This document shows, piece by piece, positions 8,719-16,600 of a stretch of DNA of 64,000 nucleotides. A model generated the notes under the pieces. The model saw only the letters and a program-made list of their open reading frames with translations, did not search any database and was not told where the DNA came from. The stretch lies in NCBI GenBank assembly GCA_048201935.1, contig DBFBGR010000011.1, forward strand, positions 205,184 through 269,183, read 5' to 3'. The translations under genes and the position numbers were made by a program. This DNA comes from MGBC124762 sp048201935. GTDB taxonomy: Bacteria > Bacillota > Clostridia > Oscillospirales > Oscillospiraceae. Each line of letters starts with the position of its first letter. The first letter of the stretch is position 1.

Positions 8719-9051
8719 ATGCGTAAACTTGGCAAGCCCACCGACCAGCGCATGGCGATGCTGCGTCAACTGACCACCGAGCTGCTGGACCACGGCAAGC
8801 TCGAGACCACCGCCAGCCGCGCCAAGGAGGTGGCTCCTCTGGCCGAGCAGATGATCACCCTGGCCAAGAAGAGCGGCCTGTCCAACTACCGTCAGGCGCT
8901 GAGCTTCATCACCCGTGAGGATGTGGCCCACAAGCTCTTTGGCGAGATCGCCCAGAAGTACGCCGACCGCGACGGCGGCTACACCCGGGTGGTCCTCACC
9001 GGTCCCCGCCGCGGCGACGCCGCGGAGATGGCCATCGTGGAGCTGGTCTGA
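8719..9051 (+). CDS. rplQ: 50S ribosomal protein L17
   Basis: 110 residues, short Firmicute-type L17. MRKLGKPTDQRMAMLRQLTTELL differs slightly from the usual MRHRKLGR start, but the TTASRAKEV core and the GDAAEMAIVELV end are canonical. Last gene of the alpha operon; a strong terminator follows within 25 nt. Confidence 0.97.
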   Translation: MRKLGKPTDQRMAMLRQLTTELLDHGKLETTASRAKEVAPLAEQMITLAKKSGLSNYRQALSFITREDVAHKLFGEIAQKYADRDGGYTRVVLTGPRRGDAAEMAIVELV

Positions 9052-9072
9052 GCCCGTTTCACAGCGAAAACC

Positions 9073-9111
9073 AAAACCCCGGCCTGGTCAACAGGCTGGG
9101 GTTTTATTTTT
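9073..9111 (+). terminator. Rho-independent terminator of the alpha operon
   Basis: Stem AAAACCCCGGCCTG (9073-9086) pairs with CAGGCTGGGGTTTT (9092-9105) around a 5-nt loop and is followed by ATTTTT. Confidence 0.9.
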
Positions 9112-9136
9112 CCAAATCATACCGCGCCGAAGCTCC

Positions 9137-9165
9137 GCATATCCAAAAGCCGCCTGCCCATACTA
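9137..9165 (+). promoter_or_regulatory. Sigma-G (forespore) type promoter of spoVT
   Basis: GCATA at 9137-9141, 17-bp spacer, CATACTA at 9159-9165. This fits the B. subtilis sigma-G consensus (GHATR, 17-18 bp, CATWHTA) at every defined base and lies about 40 bp upstream of the spoVT start. spoVT is a known sigma-G target, so context and sequence agree. Confidence 0.75.
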
Positions 9166-9206
9166 AGGATTGTCAATACAGAAAAAAGGCAGGAGGAATC
9201 CCCTTG

Positions 9207-9746
9207 ATGAAAGCAACTGGCGTCGTAAGACGCATCGACGACCTTGGCCGCATCGTCATCCCCAAAGAGATCCGCCGCACCATGCGCATCCGCGAGGGCG
9301 ACCCGCTGGAGATCTTTACCGACAAGGACGGCGGCGTGGTCTTTAAGAAGTACAGCCTCATGGGCGGGCTCAGCGATTTTGCCGGGCAGATGTGCGAGAC
9401 CCTGTCCAAGCTCTCCGGTCTCACCGCCGTCATCACCGACCGCGACAGCGTGCTCTCCGTCTCCGGCGCATGCCGCAAGGAGCTTTCCGAGCGCGCCGTC
9501 AGCGAGGAGCTGGAAAAGCTCATGGAGGGGCGGCAGCTCTACGTGGCCCAGGAGGGCCAGAGCACCGTGGCCATCTGCCGGGACAGCGAGCAGTACCGGG
9601 CTATGGTGTGCGCGCCCATCCTCTCCGGCGGCGACGTGCTGGGCGCCGTCCTCTTTGTCCAGGAGGAGGGCCGCTCCGCCGGCGACGCGGAGGTCAAAAT
9701 GATCCAGACCGCCGCCGGTTTTCTGAGTCGGCACATGGAGGCCTGA
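9207..9746 (+). CDS. spoVT: Stage V sporulation protein T, AbrB-family regulator
   Basis: 179 residues. The N-terminal swapped-hairpin AbrB DNA-binding domain (MKATGVVRRIDDLGRIVIPK) is followed by a GAF-like domain ending in AAGFLSRHMEA, the same architecture and nearly the same ends as B. subtilis SpoVT, which controls forespore genes late in sporulation. The ATG at 9207 is preferred over the in-frame TTG at 9204; AGGAGG is at 9191-9196. It stands alone between a sigma-G type promoter and a structured 3' element followed by a terminator. Confidence 0.95.
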   Translation: MKATGVVRRIDDLGRIVIPKEIRRTMRIREGDPLEIFTDKDGGVVFKKYSLMGGLSDFAGQMCETLSKLSGLTAVITDRDSVLSVSGACRKELSERAVSEELEKLMEGRQLYVAQEGQSTVAICRDSEQYRAMVCAPILSGGDVLGAVLFVQEEGRSAGDAEVKMIQTAAGFLSRHMEA

Positions 9747-9890
9747 GAAGCGCGAGGGTAGGCACGCCGCCGGGCTTGGAGCCGACCGCACGGCAAAAAC
9801 AGGTTGGCCGTAGGCCAACGGCATTTTGCCAAGGGAGGCGAAAGAACCGGCGAAAGCGTGCCCAACCCGAACGTGACAGACTGGAAAAAT
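9747..9890 (+). ncRNA. Structured RNA element, copy A (candidate ncRNA family)
   Basis: Immediately follows the spoVT stop. Nested pairings: GGG (9756-9758) with CCC (9866-9868); GGCACGC (9761-9767) with GCGTGCC (9856-9862); CGCCGG (9768-9773) with CCGGCG (9847-9852); GGCAAAA (9792-9798) with TTTTGCC (9824-9830); apical hairpin TTGGCC-GTA-GGCCAA (9804-9818). A related copy at 25592-25740 keeps the blocks GGAGC, GCAAAAACAGG, CGGCATTTTGCC and GAACGTGACAG but has different, still paired, stems. No known family recognised; it could be a 3'-UTR-derived or independent RNA, ended by the terminator at 9907-9950. Confidence 0.7.
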
Positions 9891-9906
9891 TAGGTAAACC
9901 AACCTG

Positions 9907-9950
9907 AAGGCGATAAATGCGATTTTTCGGCATTTATCGCCTTATTTTTA
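9907..9950 (+). terminator. Terminator after spoVT / RNA element A
   Basis: Perfect 14-bp stem AAGGCGATAAATGC (9907-9920) with GCATTTATCGCCTT (9930-9943), loop of 9 nt, followed by ATTTTTAT. Confidence 0.92.
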
Positions 9951-9966
9951 TGTTAACAGCGAGAAA

Positions 9967-9973
9967 TGTCGAA
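9967..9973 (+). promoter_or_regulatory. Spo0A box (0A box) upstream of spo0A
   Basis: TGTCGAA, an exact match to the core 0A box, about 30 bp upstream of the -35 of the spo0A promoter. It suggests autoregulation by Spo0A~P, as in B. subtilis. A 7-bp match alone could occur by chance; position makes it credible. Confidence 0.65.
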
Positions 9974-10003
9974 CGATTTTTTAACTTTTTTGCGATTTTT
10001 GTA

Positions 10004-10032
10004 TTGCGGGAACTGTAAAAATATGGTATATT
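10004..10032 (+). promoter_or_regulatory. Sigma-A type promoter of spo0A
   Basis: TTGCGG (10004-10009), 17-bp spacer, TATATT (10027-10032), in an AT-rich stretch unlike the surrounding high-GC DNA. The spo0A ATG lies about 78 bp beyond the likely transcription start. Confidence 0.65.
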
Positions 10033-10117
10033 TACACCACCGGACAGGGAACAGACCTAATACCCTCCGCCGGGGAAATCAGGCGCGGCCCTAGCCGCCG
10101 AAAAGAGGGAAAACGAC

Positions 10118-10879
10118 ATGGAACAGGATATGGTGATCGTACTGGGCGACGCCTCGCAGGACTTTCAAATGGCCATGAGCGAGGCCATTGGGCAGGAGCC
10201 GGGGATGCGTCTGGCGGGAGCGACAGGGGACGGGCAGGAGCTTTTGGAGCTGGTTCGGACCCAGCGGCCCGACGCGGTGGTGATGGACCTGGTGCTGGCG
10301 GGAATGGACGGGCTGGAGGTTCTGGCTCAGCTCCAGCAGCTCCAACAGCGCCCCCAGGTGCTGGTGGCCTCCGCCTTCCTCCACGAGGGACTGGTGAATC
10401 AGGTCCGTAGCTGCGGCGCGGGGTATCTGATGCCCAAGCCCTGCCGCCCGGTGACGGTGCTGGAGCGGGTGCGGCAGCTAGTCACCGGGGCCGCGCCCCA
10501 GGAGCTGGCCCTGACCCCTGGCGCGGAGAGCCTGGAGCTGCGGGTGACGGCCATCATCCACGAGATCGGCGTGCCCGCCCACATCAAGGGCTATCAGTAC
10601 CTCCGGGAGGCCATCCGCCTGGCGGTGGAGGACATGGAGGTCATCAACGCCGTCACCAAGGTGCTCTATCCCACCGTGGCCAAGCGCTTTGGCACTACGC
10701 CCAGCCGGGTGGAGCGGGCCATCCGCCACGCCATCGAGGTGGCCTGGGACCGGGGCGACCTGGAGACCCTGCAAAAATACTTTGGCTACACCGTCTCCAA
10801 CGCCAAGGGCAAGCCCACCAACAGCGAGTTCATCGCCATGATCGCCGACCGCCTCCAGCTCCAGCGCAAGGAGGGCTAA
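10118..10879 (+). CDS. spo0A: Sporulation master regulator Spo0A
   Basis: 253 residues. An N-terminal receiver domain (phospho-acceptor D57 in VVMDLVLAGMDG; invariant Lys in MPKPC) is joined by a short linker to the C-terminal sigma-A activator/DNA-binding domain, with IIHEIGVPAHIKGYQYLREA and TPSRVERAIRHAIEVAW almost identical to B. subtilis. The receiver is unusual: the first acidic-pocket residue is Gly10 (only D11 remains) and the switch Thr is Ser (VASAF). The DNA-binding domain is far better conserved than the receiver. AGAGGGAAAA upstream is a weak ribosome-binding site. Confidence 0.95.
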   Translation: MEQDMVIVLGDASQDFQMAMSEAIGQEPGMRLAGATGDGQELLELVRTQRPDAVVMDLVLAGMDGLEVLAQLQQLQQRPQVLVASAFLHEGLVNQVRSCGAGYLMPKPCRPVTVLERVRQLVTGAAPQELALTPGAESLELRVTAIIHEIGVPAHIKGYQYLREAIRLAVEDMEVINAVTKVLYPTVAKRFGTTPSRVERAIRHAIEVAWDRGDLETLQKYFGYTVSNAKGKPTNSEFIAMIADRLQLQRKEG

Positions 10880-10886
10880 AATAAAG

Positions 10887-10925
10887 CAGCGGCTTGGGGA
10901 CCCTCCCAAGCCGCTGTTTACTTTT
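10887..10925 (+). terminator. Bidirectional terminator between spo0A and the XRE gene
   Basis: Stem CAGCGGCTTGGG (10887-10898) with CCCAAGCCGCTG (10905-10916). T-rich tracts follow on both strands, so it can serve spo0A and the convergent XRE gene. Confidence 0.9.
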
Positions 10926-11133
10926 CCTGCTGCGTTTCCGGGATGTGGACCAGGATGTCGCTGACGCCGCAGTGCAAGATCTGGCACAGCGCGTCCAGGG
11001 TGTTGGTGGACACTGACTCCCCGGCCTTCAGCCGCCGGATAGTGGAGCTGCTGATGTTGCCCTTCACCTGCAGGGTATATGTGCTGGCGCCCACCCGGGC
11101 CATGGTGGCCCAAAGCGGCTCGTAGGATATCAT
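10918..11133 (-). CDS. Small XRE/Cro-family transcriptional regulator
   Basis: 71 residues starting MISYEPLWATMARVGASTY. A single helix-turn-helix domain with the typical short-regulator sequence STIRRLKAGESVSTNTLDAL and C-terminal LHCGVSDILVHIPE. ATG at 11133 is chosen over an upstream frame extension because GGGGGTGG lies 6-8 nt upstream and the family starts MISYEPLW. It is divergent from a 52-codon gene, with ATTGCCTAT motifs between them, which suggests that it represses that promoter and perhaps its own. Confidence 0.85.
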   Translation of the reverse strand: MISYEPLWATMARVGASTYTLQVKGNISSSTIRRLKAGESVSTNTLDALCQILHCGVSDILVHIPETQQEK

Positions 11134-11145
11134 TGCTCCACCCCC

Positions 11146-11173
11146 TTGACATATCTTCATTATTGCCTATAAT
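11146..11173 (+). promoter_or_regulatory. Consensus sigma-A promoter for the 52-codon gene
   Basis: TTGACA (11146-11151), 16-bp spacer, TATAAT (11168-11173): both hexamers are exact consensus. The -10 region overlaps the inverted repeat CATTAT-TGCCT-ATAATG (11158-11174), a plausible repressor site. Confidence 0.85.
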
Positions 11174-11187
11174 GATGGCAAAGGGAA

Positions 11188-11205
11188 ATAGGCAATATTG
11201 CCTAT
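11188..11205. promoter_or_regulatory. Perfect 18-bp palindrome, probable operator
   Basis: ATAGGCAATATTGCCTAT is a perfect palindrome just downstream of the promoter and upstream of the ribosome-binding site (AGGAGG, 11208-11213). The half-site ATTGCCTAT recurs at 11162-11170 over the -10 element, so a dimeric repressor, most simply the adjacent XRE protein, could bind both. Confidence 0.7.
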
Positions 11206-11220
11206 ACAGGAGGTTCGACA

Positions 11221-11379
11221 ATGGACGACAAAAAAAGACAGAAGAGCCCGCCCGCCAAGCCCTGCCGCCGGGATTCGGACATGGCCCCGGGCTTCTCCAT
11301 GGCCAAGGTCCTGCTGTCCAACGCCCTGCCCAGGTCGGTCTACTACCCCGGCGACGACGCCCGGGAGGAGGAGCCTTGA
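11221..11379 (+). CDS. 52-residue protein of unknown function, divergent from XRE regulator
   Basis: ATG at 11221, 8 nt after AGGAGG, to TGA at 11377-11379. The product is Lys/Pro-rich at the N-terminus (MDDKKRQKSPPAKPCRR), with MAKVLLSNALPRSVYYPG in the middle and an acidic end. No signal peptide, membrane segment or known domain. It is supported by a consensus promoter, a strong ribosome-binding site, a palindromic operator and a terminator, all fitted tightly around it. Not recognised; it could be a small effector or antitoxin-like peptide, but nothing in the sequence proves that. Confidence 0.65.
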   Translation: MDDKKRQKSPPAKPCRRDSDMAPGFSMAKVLLSNALPRSVYYPGDDAREEEP

Positions 11380-11398
11380 TTTTTGTGAAAAGGGAAAG

Positions 11399-11430
11399 GA
11401 GGAGCGGAAACCGTTCCTCTTTTCTTTTCG
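11399..11430 (+). terminator. Terminator after the 52-codon gene
   Basis: Stem GAGGAGCGG (11399-11407) with CCGTTCCTC (11411-11419, one G-T pair), loop AAA, then TTTTTCTTTTC. Confidence 0.8.
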
Positions 11431-11489
11431 TCTAAAATAGAGTACAATAGCCTCAAAGAGCAAGAAAACGCCGGGAAGGGGGCGGGACT

Positions 11490-13556
11490 GTGGAGCACAT
11501 CACCTTGGATACGCCGCTGGGCAAGCTGCCCGGCGTGGGGCCTACCCGGCTCAAGCTGCTGGAAAAGCTGGGTCTGACCACGGCGGGGGACCTGCTGCGC
11601 TTCTACCCTCGCCGCTATGAGGACCGGCGGACGGTGTGGCCCATCGCCCAGGCCCCAGTGGGGGTGGACTGCTGCGTGGAGGTCACCGTCACCAAGCCCG
11701 CCTCCCTGGCCCGTATCCCCGGCGGGCGGCAGATGGTGCGTTGCACCGTCAGCGACGACACCGCCGCCCTGGAGCTGACCTTCTTCAACCGGCCCTTCGT
11801 GCAAAAGACCCTGCGCACCGGATGCCGCTACATCCTGTATGGCAAGATCGACCTCTTTGGCGGGCGGCGGCAGATGGTGAATCCCACCGTGGAGGAGGCG
11901 GGCAAGGCCAAGCTAGCGGGGACCATCGTGCCCTGCTATCCGCTGACGGCGGGGCTTTCTAACACCCAGATGGTGGCCTGGGCCCGGCTGGCGGTGGAGA
12001 GTTGCCTGGGCCAGCTCCCCGAGACCCTGCCCGCTGAGGTCCTGGCCCGGGAGGGCCTGCCCGGGGTCCGGGAGGCCGTGGGCCAGCTCCACTTCCCCCA
12101 GGACATGGAGGCCCTGGACGCCGCCCGGCGGCGGATGGCCTTTGAGGAGTATTTCTATCTCACCGCCGGATTGGCGGTGCTGCGCGCGCGCCGGGAGACC
12201 GACCGGGGCACGCCGCTGAAGGAAGGGAAGCGGGAGGACTTTGAGAAGCTGCTGCCCTTTGCGCTCACCGACGCTCAGCGCCGGGTGATAGGCGAGTGTG
12301 CCGCCGACCTCTCTACCGCCGTGCCCATGAACCGCCTGGTCCAGGGCGACGTGGGCTCGGGCAAGACGGCCATTGCCGCCTTCTGTCTGTGGCGCTCGGC
12401 CAAAAGCGGCGCTCAGGGGGCGCTGATGGCCCCCACCGAGCTGCTGGCCCACCAGCATTACGAGACGTTAAAGGCCCTGCTGGAGCCCGCCCATGTGGTG
12501 GTGGCCCTGCTCACCGGGTCCCAGAGCCCGGCGGAGAAGGCGGCCATCCACGCCGCCCTGGCCGCCGGAGACATCCAGGTGGTGGTGGGTACCCACGCTC
12601 TTCTGAGCCAGGGGGTGACCTTCCAAAACCTGGCCCTGGCGGTGGTGGACGAGCAGCACCGCTTCGGCGTGGGCCAGCGCTCGGCCCTGGCGGCCAAGGG
12701 GGAGCACCCCCATCTGCTGGTCCTCTCCGCCACCCCTATCCCCCGGACCCTGGCCCTTATTTTGTATGGCGACCTGGACGTGTCCATCCTGGACCAGCTA
12801 CCCCCGGGGCGTACGCCGGTGGAGACGTATCTGGTCACCCAAGGCTACCACCCCCGGCTCTACAAATTCGTGGACAAGCTGGTGGGCCAGGGGCGGCAGG
12901 TCTATATCGTCTGCCCGGCCGTGGACGAAAGCGAGGCCGCCGAGGGTGACCCCACGCTGAAATCGGTGACCCAGTACGCCCAATACCTGGCCCAGACCGT
13001 TTTCCCTCATCTGAACGTGGCCTTCGTCCACGGCAAGATGAAGGCCCAGGAAAAGGAGACGGTGATGGCCGCCTTTGCCGCCGGGACGGTCCAGGTGCTG
13101 GTGTCCACCACCGTCATCGAGGTGGGGGTGGACGTGCCCAACGCCGCGCTGATGGTGGTGGAAAACGCCGACCGCTTCGGTCTTTCCCAGCTCCACCAGC
13201 TCCGGGGCCGTGTGGGCCGGGGCAAGCACCAGTCCTACTGCGTATTGGTTTCTGACAATCGTAATCCCGAGACGAGAGCCAGATTAAAAGCCCTGTGCGC
13301 CACCACCGACGGCTTCGCCATCGCCGAGGAGGACTTGAAGGCCCGGGGCCCCGGCGACTTTTTTGGCGCACGCCAACATGGTCTACCACAGCTCCACTCC
13401 GCCAGCCTTTCGGCCGATGTGCGCCTGATCCAAAGCGCTCAGCGCGCCGCCCAGGACATCCTGTGTGCCGACCCAGAGCTGACCGGGCCCGAGCACCGGA
13501 TGATGTGGCCCCGGCTGCGGCAGCTTTTCGCGGAAAACCCGGACATTTTCAACTGA
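11490..13556 (+). CDS. recG: ATP-dependent DNA helicase RecG
   Basis: 688 residues, full length. Branch-migrates stalled replication forks and recombination intermediates. The N-terminal wedge/OB domain begins with LGKLPGVGPTRLKLLEKLG. The motor carries Walker A GDVGSGKT (about residues 285-292), a DEQHRFGV Walker B box (about 386-393), LLVLSATPIPRTLAL and the QLRGRVGRG motif VI; the TRG region (DLKARGPGDFFGARQHG) follows. The start is GTG at 11490, after AAGGGGGCGG. Transcribed alone or into the S-layer gene. Confidence 0.97.
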   Translation: MEHITLDTPLGKLPGVGPTRLKLLEKLGLTTAGDLLRFYPRRYEDRRTVWPIAQAPVGVDCCVEVTVTKPASLARIPGGRQMVRCTVSDDTAALELTFFNRPFVQKTLRTGCRYILYGKIDLFGGRRQMVNPTVEEAGKAKLAGTIVPCYPLTAGLSNTQMVAWARLAVESCLGQLPETLPAEVLAREGLPGVREAVGQLHFPQDMEALDAARRRMAFEEYFYLTAGLAVLRARRETDRGTPLKEGKREDFEKLLPFALTDAQRRVIGECAADLSTAVPMNRLVQGDVGSGKTAIAAFCLWRSAKSGAQGALMAPTELLAHQHYETLKALLEPAHVVVALLTGSQSPAEKAAIHAALAAGDIQVVVGTHALLSQGVTFQNLALAVVDEQHRFGVGQRSALAAKGEHPHLLVLSATPIPRTLALILYGDLDVSILDQLPPGRTPVETYLVTQGYHPRLYKFVDKLVGQGRQVYIVCPAVDESEAAEGDPTLKSVTQYAQYLAQTVFPHLNVAFVHGKMKAQEKETVMAAFAAGTVQVLVSTTVIEVGVDVPNAALMVVENADRFGLSQLHQLRGRVGRGKHQSYCVLVSDNRNPETRARLKALCATTDGFAIAEEDLKARGPGDFFGARQHGLPQLHSASLSADVRLIQSAQRAAQDILCADPELTGPEHRMMWPRLRQLFAENPDIFN

Positions 13557-13598
13557 GCCGGACCCTAAATTTCCCTCCCCCAAAAAACGACTTTTTTC

Positions 13599-13627
13599 GT
13601 GACATTTCCCGGCGTCTATGCTATACT
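13599..13627 (+). promoter_or_regulatory. Sigma-A type promoter upstream of the SLH protein
   Basis: GTGACA (13599-13604), 17-bp spacer, TATACT (13622-13627), about 55 bp upstream of the ATG. The -35 is imperfect. Confidence 0.5.
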
Positions 13628-13683
13628 TTGAGAGATATGGAAGGTCCGGGAAGAACATATTTGGATAAAAGGGTGATCAGGAT

Positions 13684-16600
13684 ATGAAAAACAGATGGAA
13701 ACGCCTGGTGAGCGCCGCGCTGGCCGGGGCGCTGAGCCTGTCGCTGGCGCTCCCAGCCTGGGCAGAGGAGCTCCCGGCCCAGGAGCCCGCGGTGGAGCTG
13801 AGCGCGGAGGAGTCCGCCCAGCCCTTCTCCGTCACCGTGGGCGACTACGTCCCCGACATGAAGGGCTCGGAGAACATCCGGGCCGGGGGGACCTATACCC
13901 TCATCGCGCTGCCCGCCAGCATTGCCGCCATCGGGGAGACCACGGCCAAGCCGCTGACCCCCGAGCTGCTGCTCTCGGCGGCGGGCCAGGCTATGTACAT
14001 CGGCTCCGCCGTGGCGGAGAAGGACGGCTATGTGGCCTTCCGGGGCGTGCGCCTGCGCACGGCGGATCCGGTGGTCTACTACGTCACCGGCCCCAACCTG
14101 CCCACGCCCCTTTACCAGACCAGCTACGCCACCACTGGGGCCTACGGTGACATCGTCACCGACAGCGCCGACCACTCCGCCACCGTCACCCTGGTGGACA
14201 CGGAGACCGGCTATGCTTACGCCAACGCCGCCCAGGCCGACGCCTCGGGCAGCTATTTCTTTGACGGCGTGGCCCCGGGCACCTATAACCTGCGCATCAC
14301 CAAGCCCGGCTACCTGCCCACCACCTATGGGCAGCCTGTGGAGCTCCCCAACGGCGCGACAAGGCCCCTCCGGGACATCGATATCTCCTCCAGCACCAGC
14401 GGTATGTTCCGGGTGGGCGATGTCACCGGCGACGGTCTTCGGAATATGGACGACCTGGCGGCCATGATGCTCTACTTTGGCCGCATTGACGCCGTGCCCG
14501 CGGGCATGACCGCCGACCTCAACGGCGACGGCGCGGTGGACAAGCGCGACAGCGACCTGCTCATCACCGCCGCCGCCAAGCCCGACCCCAAGGACATCAC
14601 CACCGGCACGGCCACCAATGTCACCGGCGCCAAGCTGATGGTGAAGGATTCTAACGCCGCCGCCACCGCTTCCCAGCGGTATCTCTCCATCGGCGTGGAC
14701 ACCACCGCCACCGTCTCCGCCGCCGCCTTCTCCATCACCTTCCCCCTGGACACCGTCCAGCCCCTGAACGCCAAGGGCGGCCTCATCTCCCCGGTGGACG
14801 GCTCCGCCGCCGCTAGCTGCCTGGTCCCCGCCAGCGGCGTGGAGGCCCGGCTGGTGCGCTGGCAGGTCTTTGGGGGCTACGCTACGCTGTCCTTTGCCCT
14901 CACCTGTGCCACGCCCAAGGCCGCGGGGGAGCTGGCCAAGCTCTACTACCGCCCGGTCTCCGGCTCCACCGCCGGGTTCTATGACGGGGTCTTCACCCTG
15001 GACCACGCCGCCGGCGTGGTGGGCCGGGACACCGTGGTCACCGACTGCGTTCTGACCTATCCTGGTCAGAACAGCGCGTCCATCACCGGCCTTCGCATTG
15101 ACCGGGCCGACGCCACCCTCACCATCCCCGCTGTCGGCGGGGCCTCTGTGCTGGTGCTGACCGCCACCGGCGTGGGTGCGGACGGCACCGAGTATCCCGA
15201 CCTCACCGGCCTTTCCTGGGCGGTGGCTGACCAGAGCGGCCAGGCCCCGGACTGGGCCTATATGGACGGAAACGTGCTCACCGTCACCCACGCCGCCGTC
15301 CCCGGCGACATCACCGTCACCGCCGCCCGGGGCGACGTGGTCTCCGCGCCGCTGACGGTGACGCTGGAGAACGAGCCCCCCAGGGCGAAGACCCTGGTGG
15401 TGGAACCCACCCAGGGCGACGCGACGCTGAGCGTGGCCGCCGGGGAGCAGGGCCAGTTGGCTTTCGTGGCCACGGTCTTCGACCAGTATGAAAACGAGAT
15501 GGAGAACGCGCAGGGCGTGACCTGGTCCCTTTCGGGCCACCCCGATGGCGTCAGCGTGGACGAAAACGGCGTGGTCACCGCCGACTGCGCCGCCCTGAGC
15601 GCCAAGCCCGACGGCTACCGTTTCACGCTCCACGCCCAGGCCATGGGCCTCAGCGAGGGCGTGAGCGTGACTTTGTATGTGGAGGCCCAGCTGGGCCAGT
15701 TGGTGGTCTCCGGACCGGACAGCGCCGTCATCCCCGCCCAGGCCAACATGGGCACGGAGCTGGAGTACACCGTTACCGCCCTGGACAAACAGGGCAACCC
15801 CATGACGCTGACGGAGGACGGCGTGACCACCTTCTCCGTGGCCCCCGCCGGTCAGGGCGTGGAGGCCAGTAAGGGTCTGGACGGGCGCTATCTCATCACC
15901 GTGGCCCCCACGGCCCAGGCCGGAGCGTACACCATCACCGCCAGCCAGGACGAGGTGGAGGGCGTCTACACCCTGACCCTGACCCAGACCCCGGACTACA
16001 CCGCCGTGCGGGCCTATTTGGAGGCTGAGGACGGCGGCGCGTATGCCGTTTCCGCCGGGGAGGGCTTTTCCGCCTGGCTCCAGGCCCTGCTGTTGGACGC
16101 CGACGGCGACATCGCCACCACCCAGCCCGACCAGTGGGCGTGGTCGGTCTCCCCGGAGCTGCCCGGCGTCAGCCTGATCCCCGGCGACGAGGGGGCGGCG
16201 GAGCTGGCCGTATCCAAGACCGTGGCAGCCGGGCGGTACAGCCTGGCCGTCACCGCCGCCGACGACAAGAGCGGGCTCAGCGTGACGCTGCCCATCACCT
16301 TGGAGGTGGAGAGCGTGCTGGCCCGGCTGGAGCTCACCGCGCCGGAGAGCCTGGCCATTCCGGCCTCGGGCACGGTGGAGCACGCCCTGGCCGTCAACGG
16401 CTATGACGCGGCGGGCAGCGCCATGAGCAATCTGGAGGACCTGGTCTGGACGGTCACCGACAAGGCCACCGGCAAGGAAGCCGCCGGGGTGGAGGTCCAG
16501 GCTCAGACCCGCCGTCTGGTGCTACGCTCCACCGCCGCGCCGGGGGAGATCGCCATTGAGGTGACCTCGCCCGACGGCAAGGTCAGCGCCACCGCCGACG

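Noticed and set aside
9747..9890. Element A as a simple mobile repeat (MITE)
   Set aside because: Copies A and B differ widely in sequence with compensating stem changes, no target-site duplication is evident, and loops are better conserved than stems.
13621..16383. Long minus-strand frame opposite the SLH protein
   Set aside because: Same shadow effect; Gly/His/Arg-rich translation with no domain, while the plus strand encodes a signal peptide, Ig-like and SLH domains.
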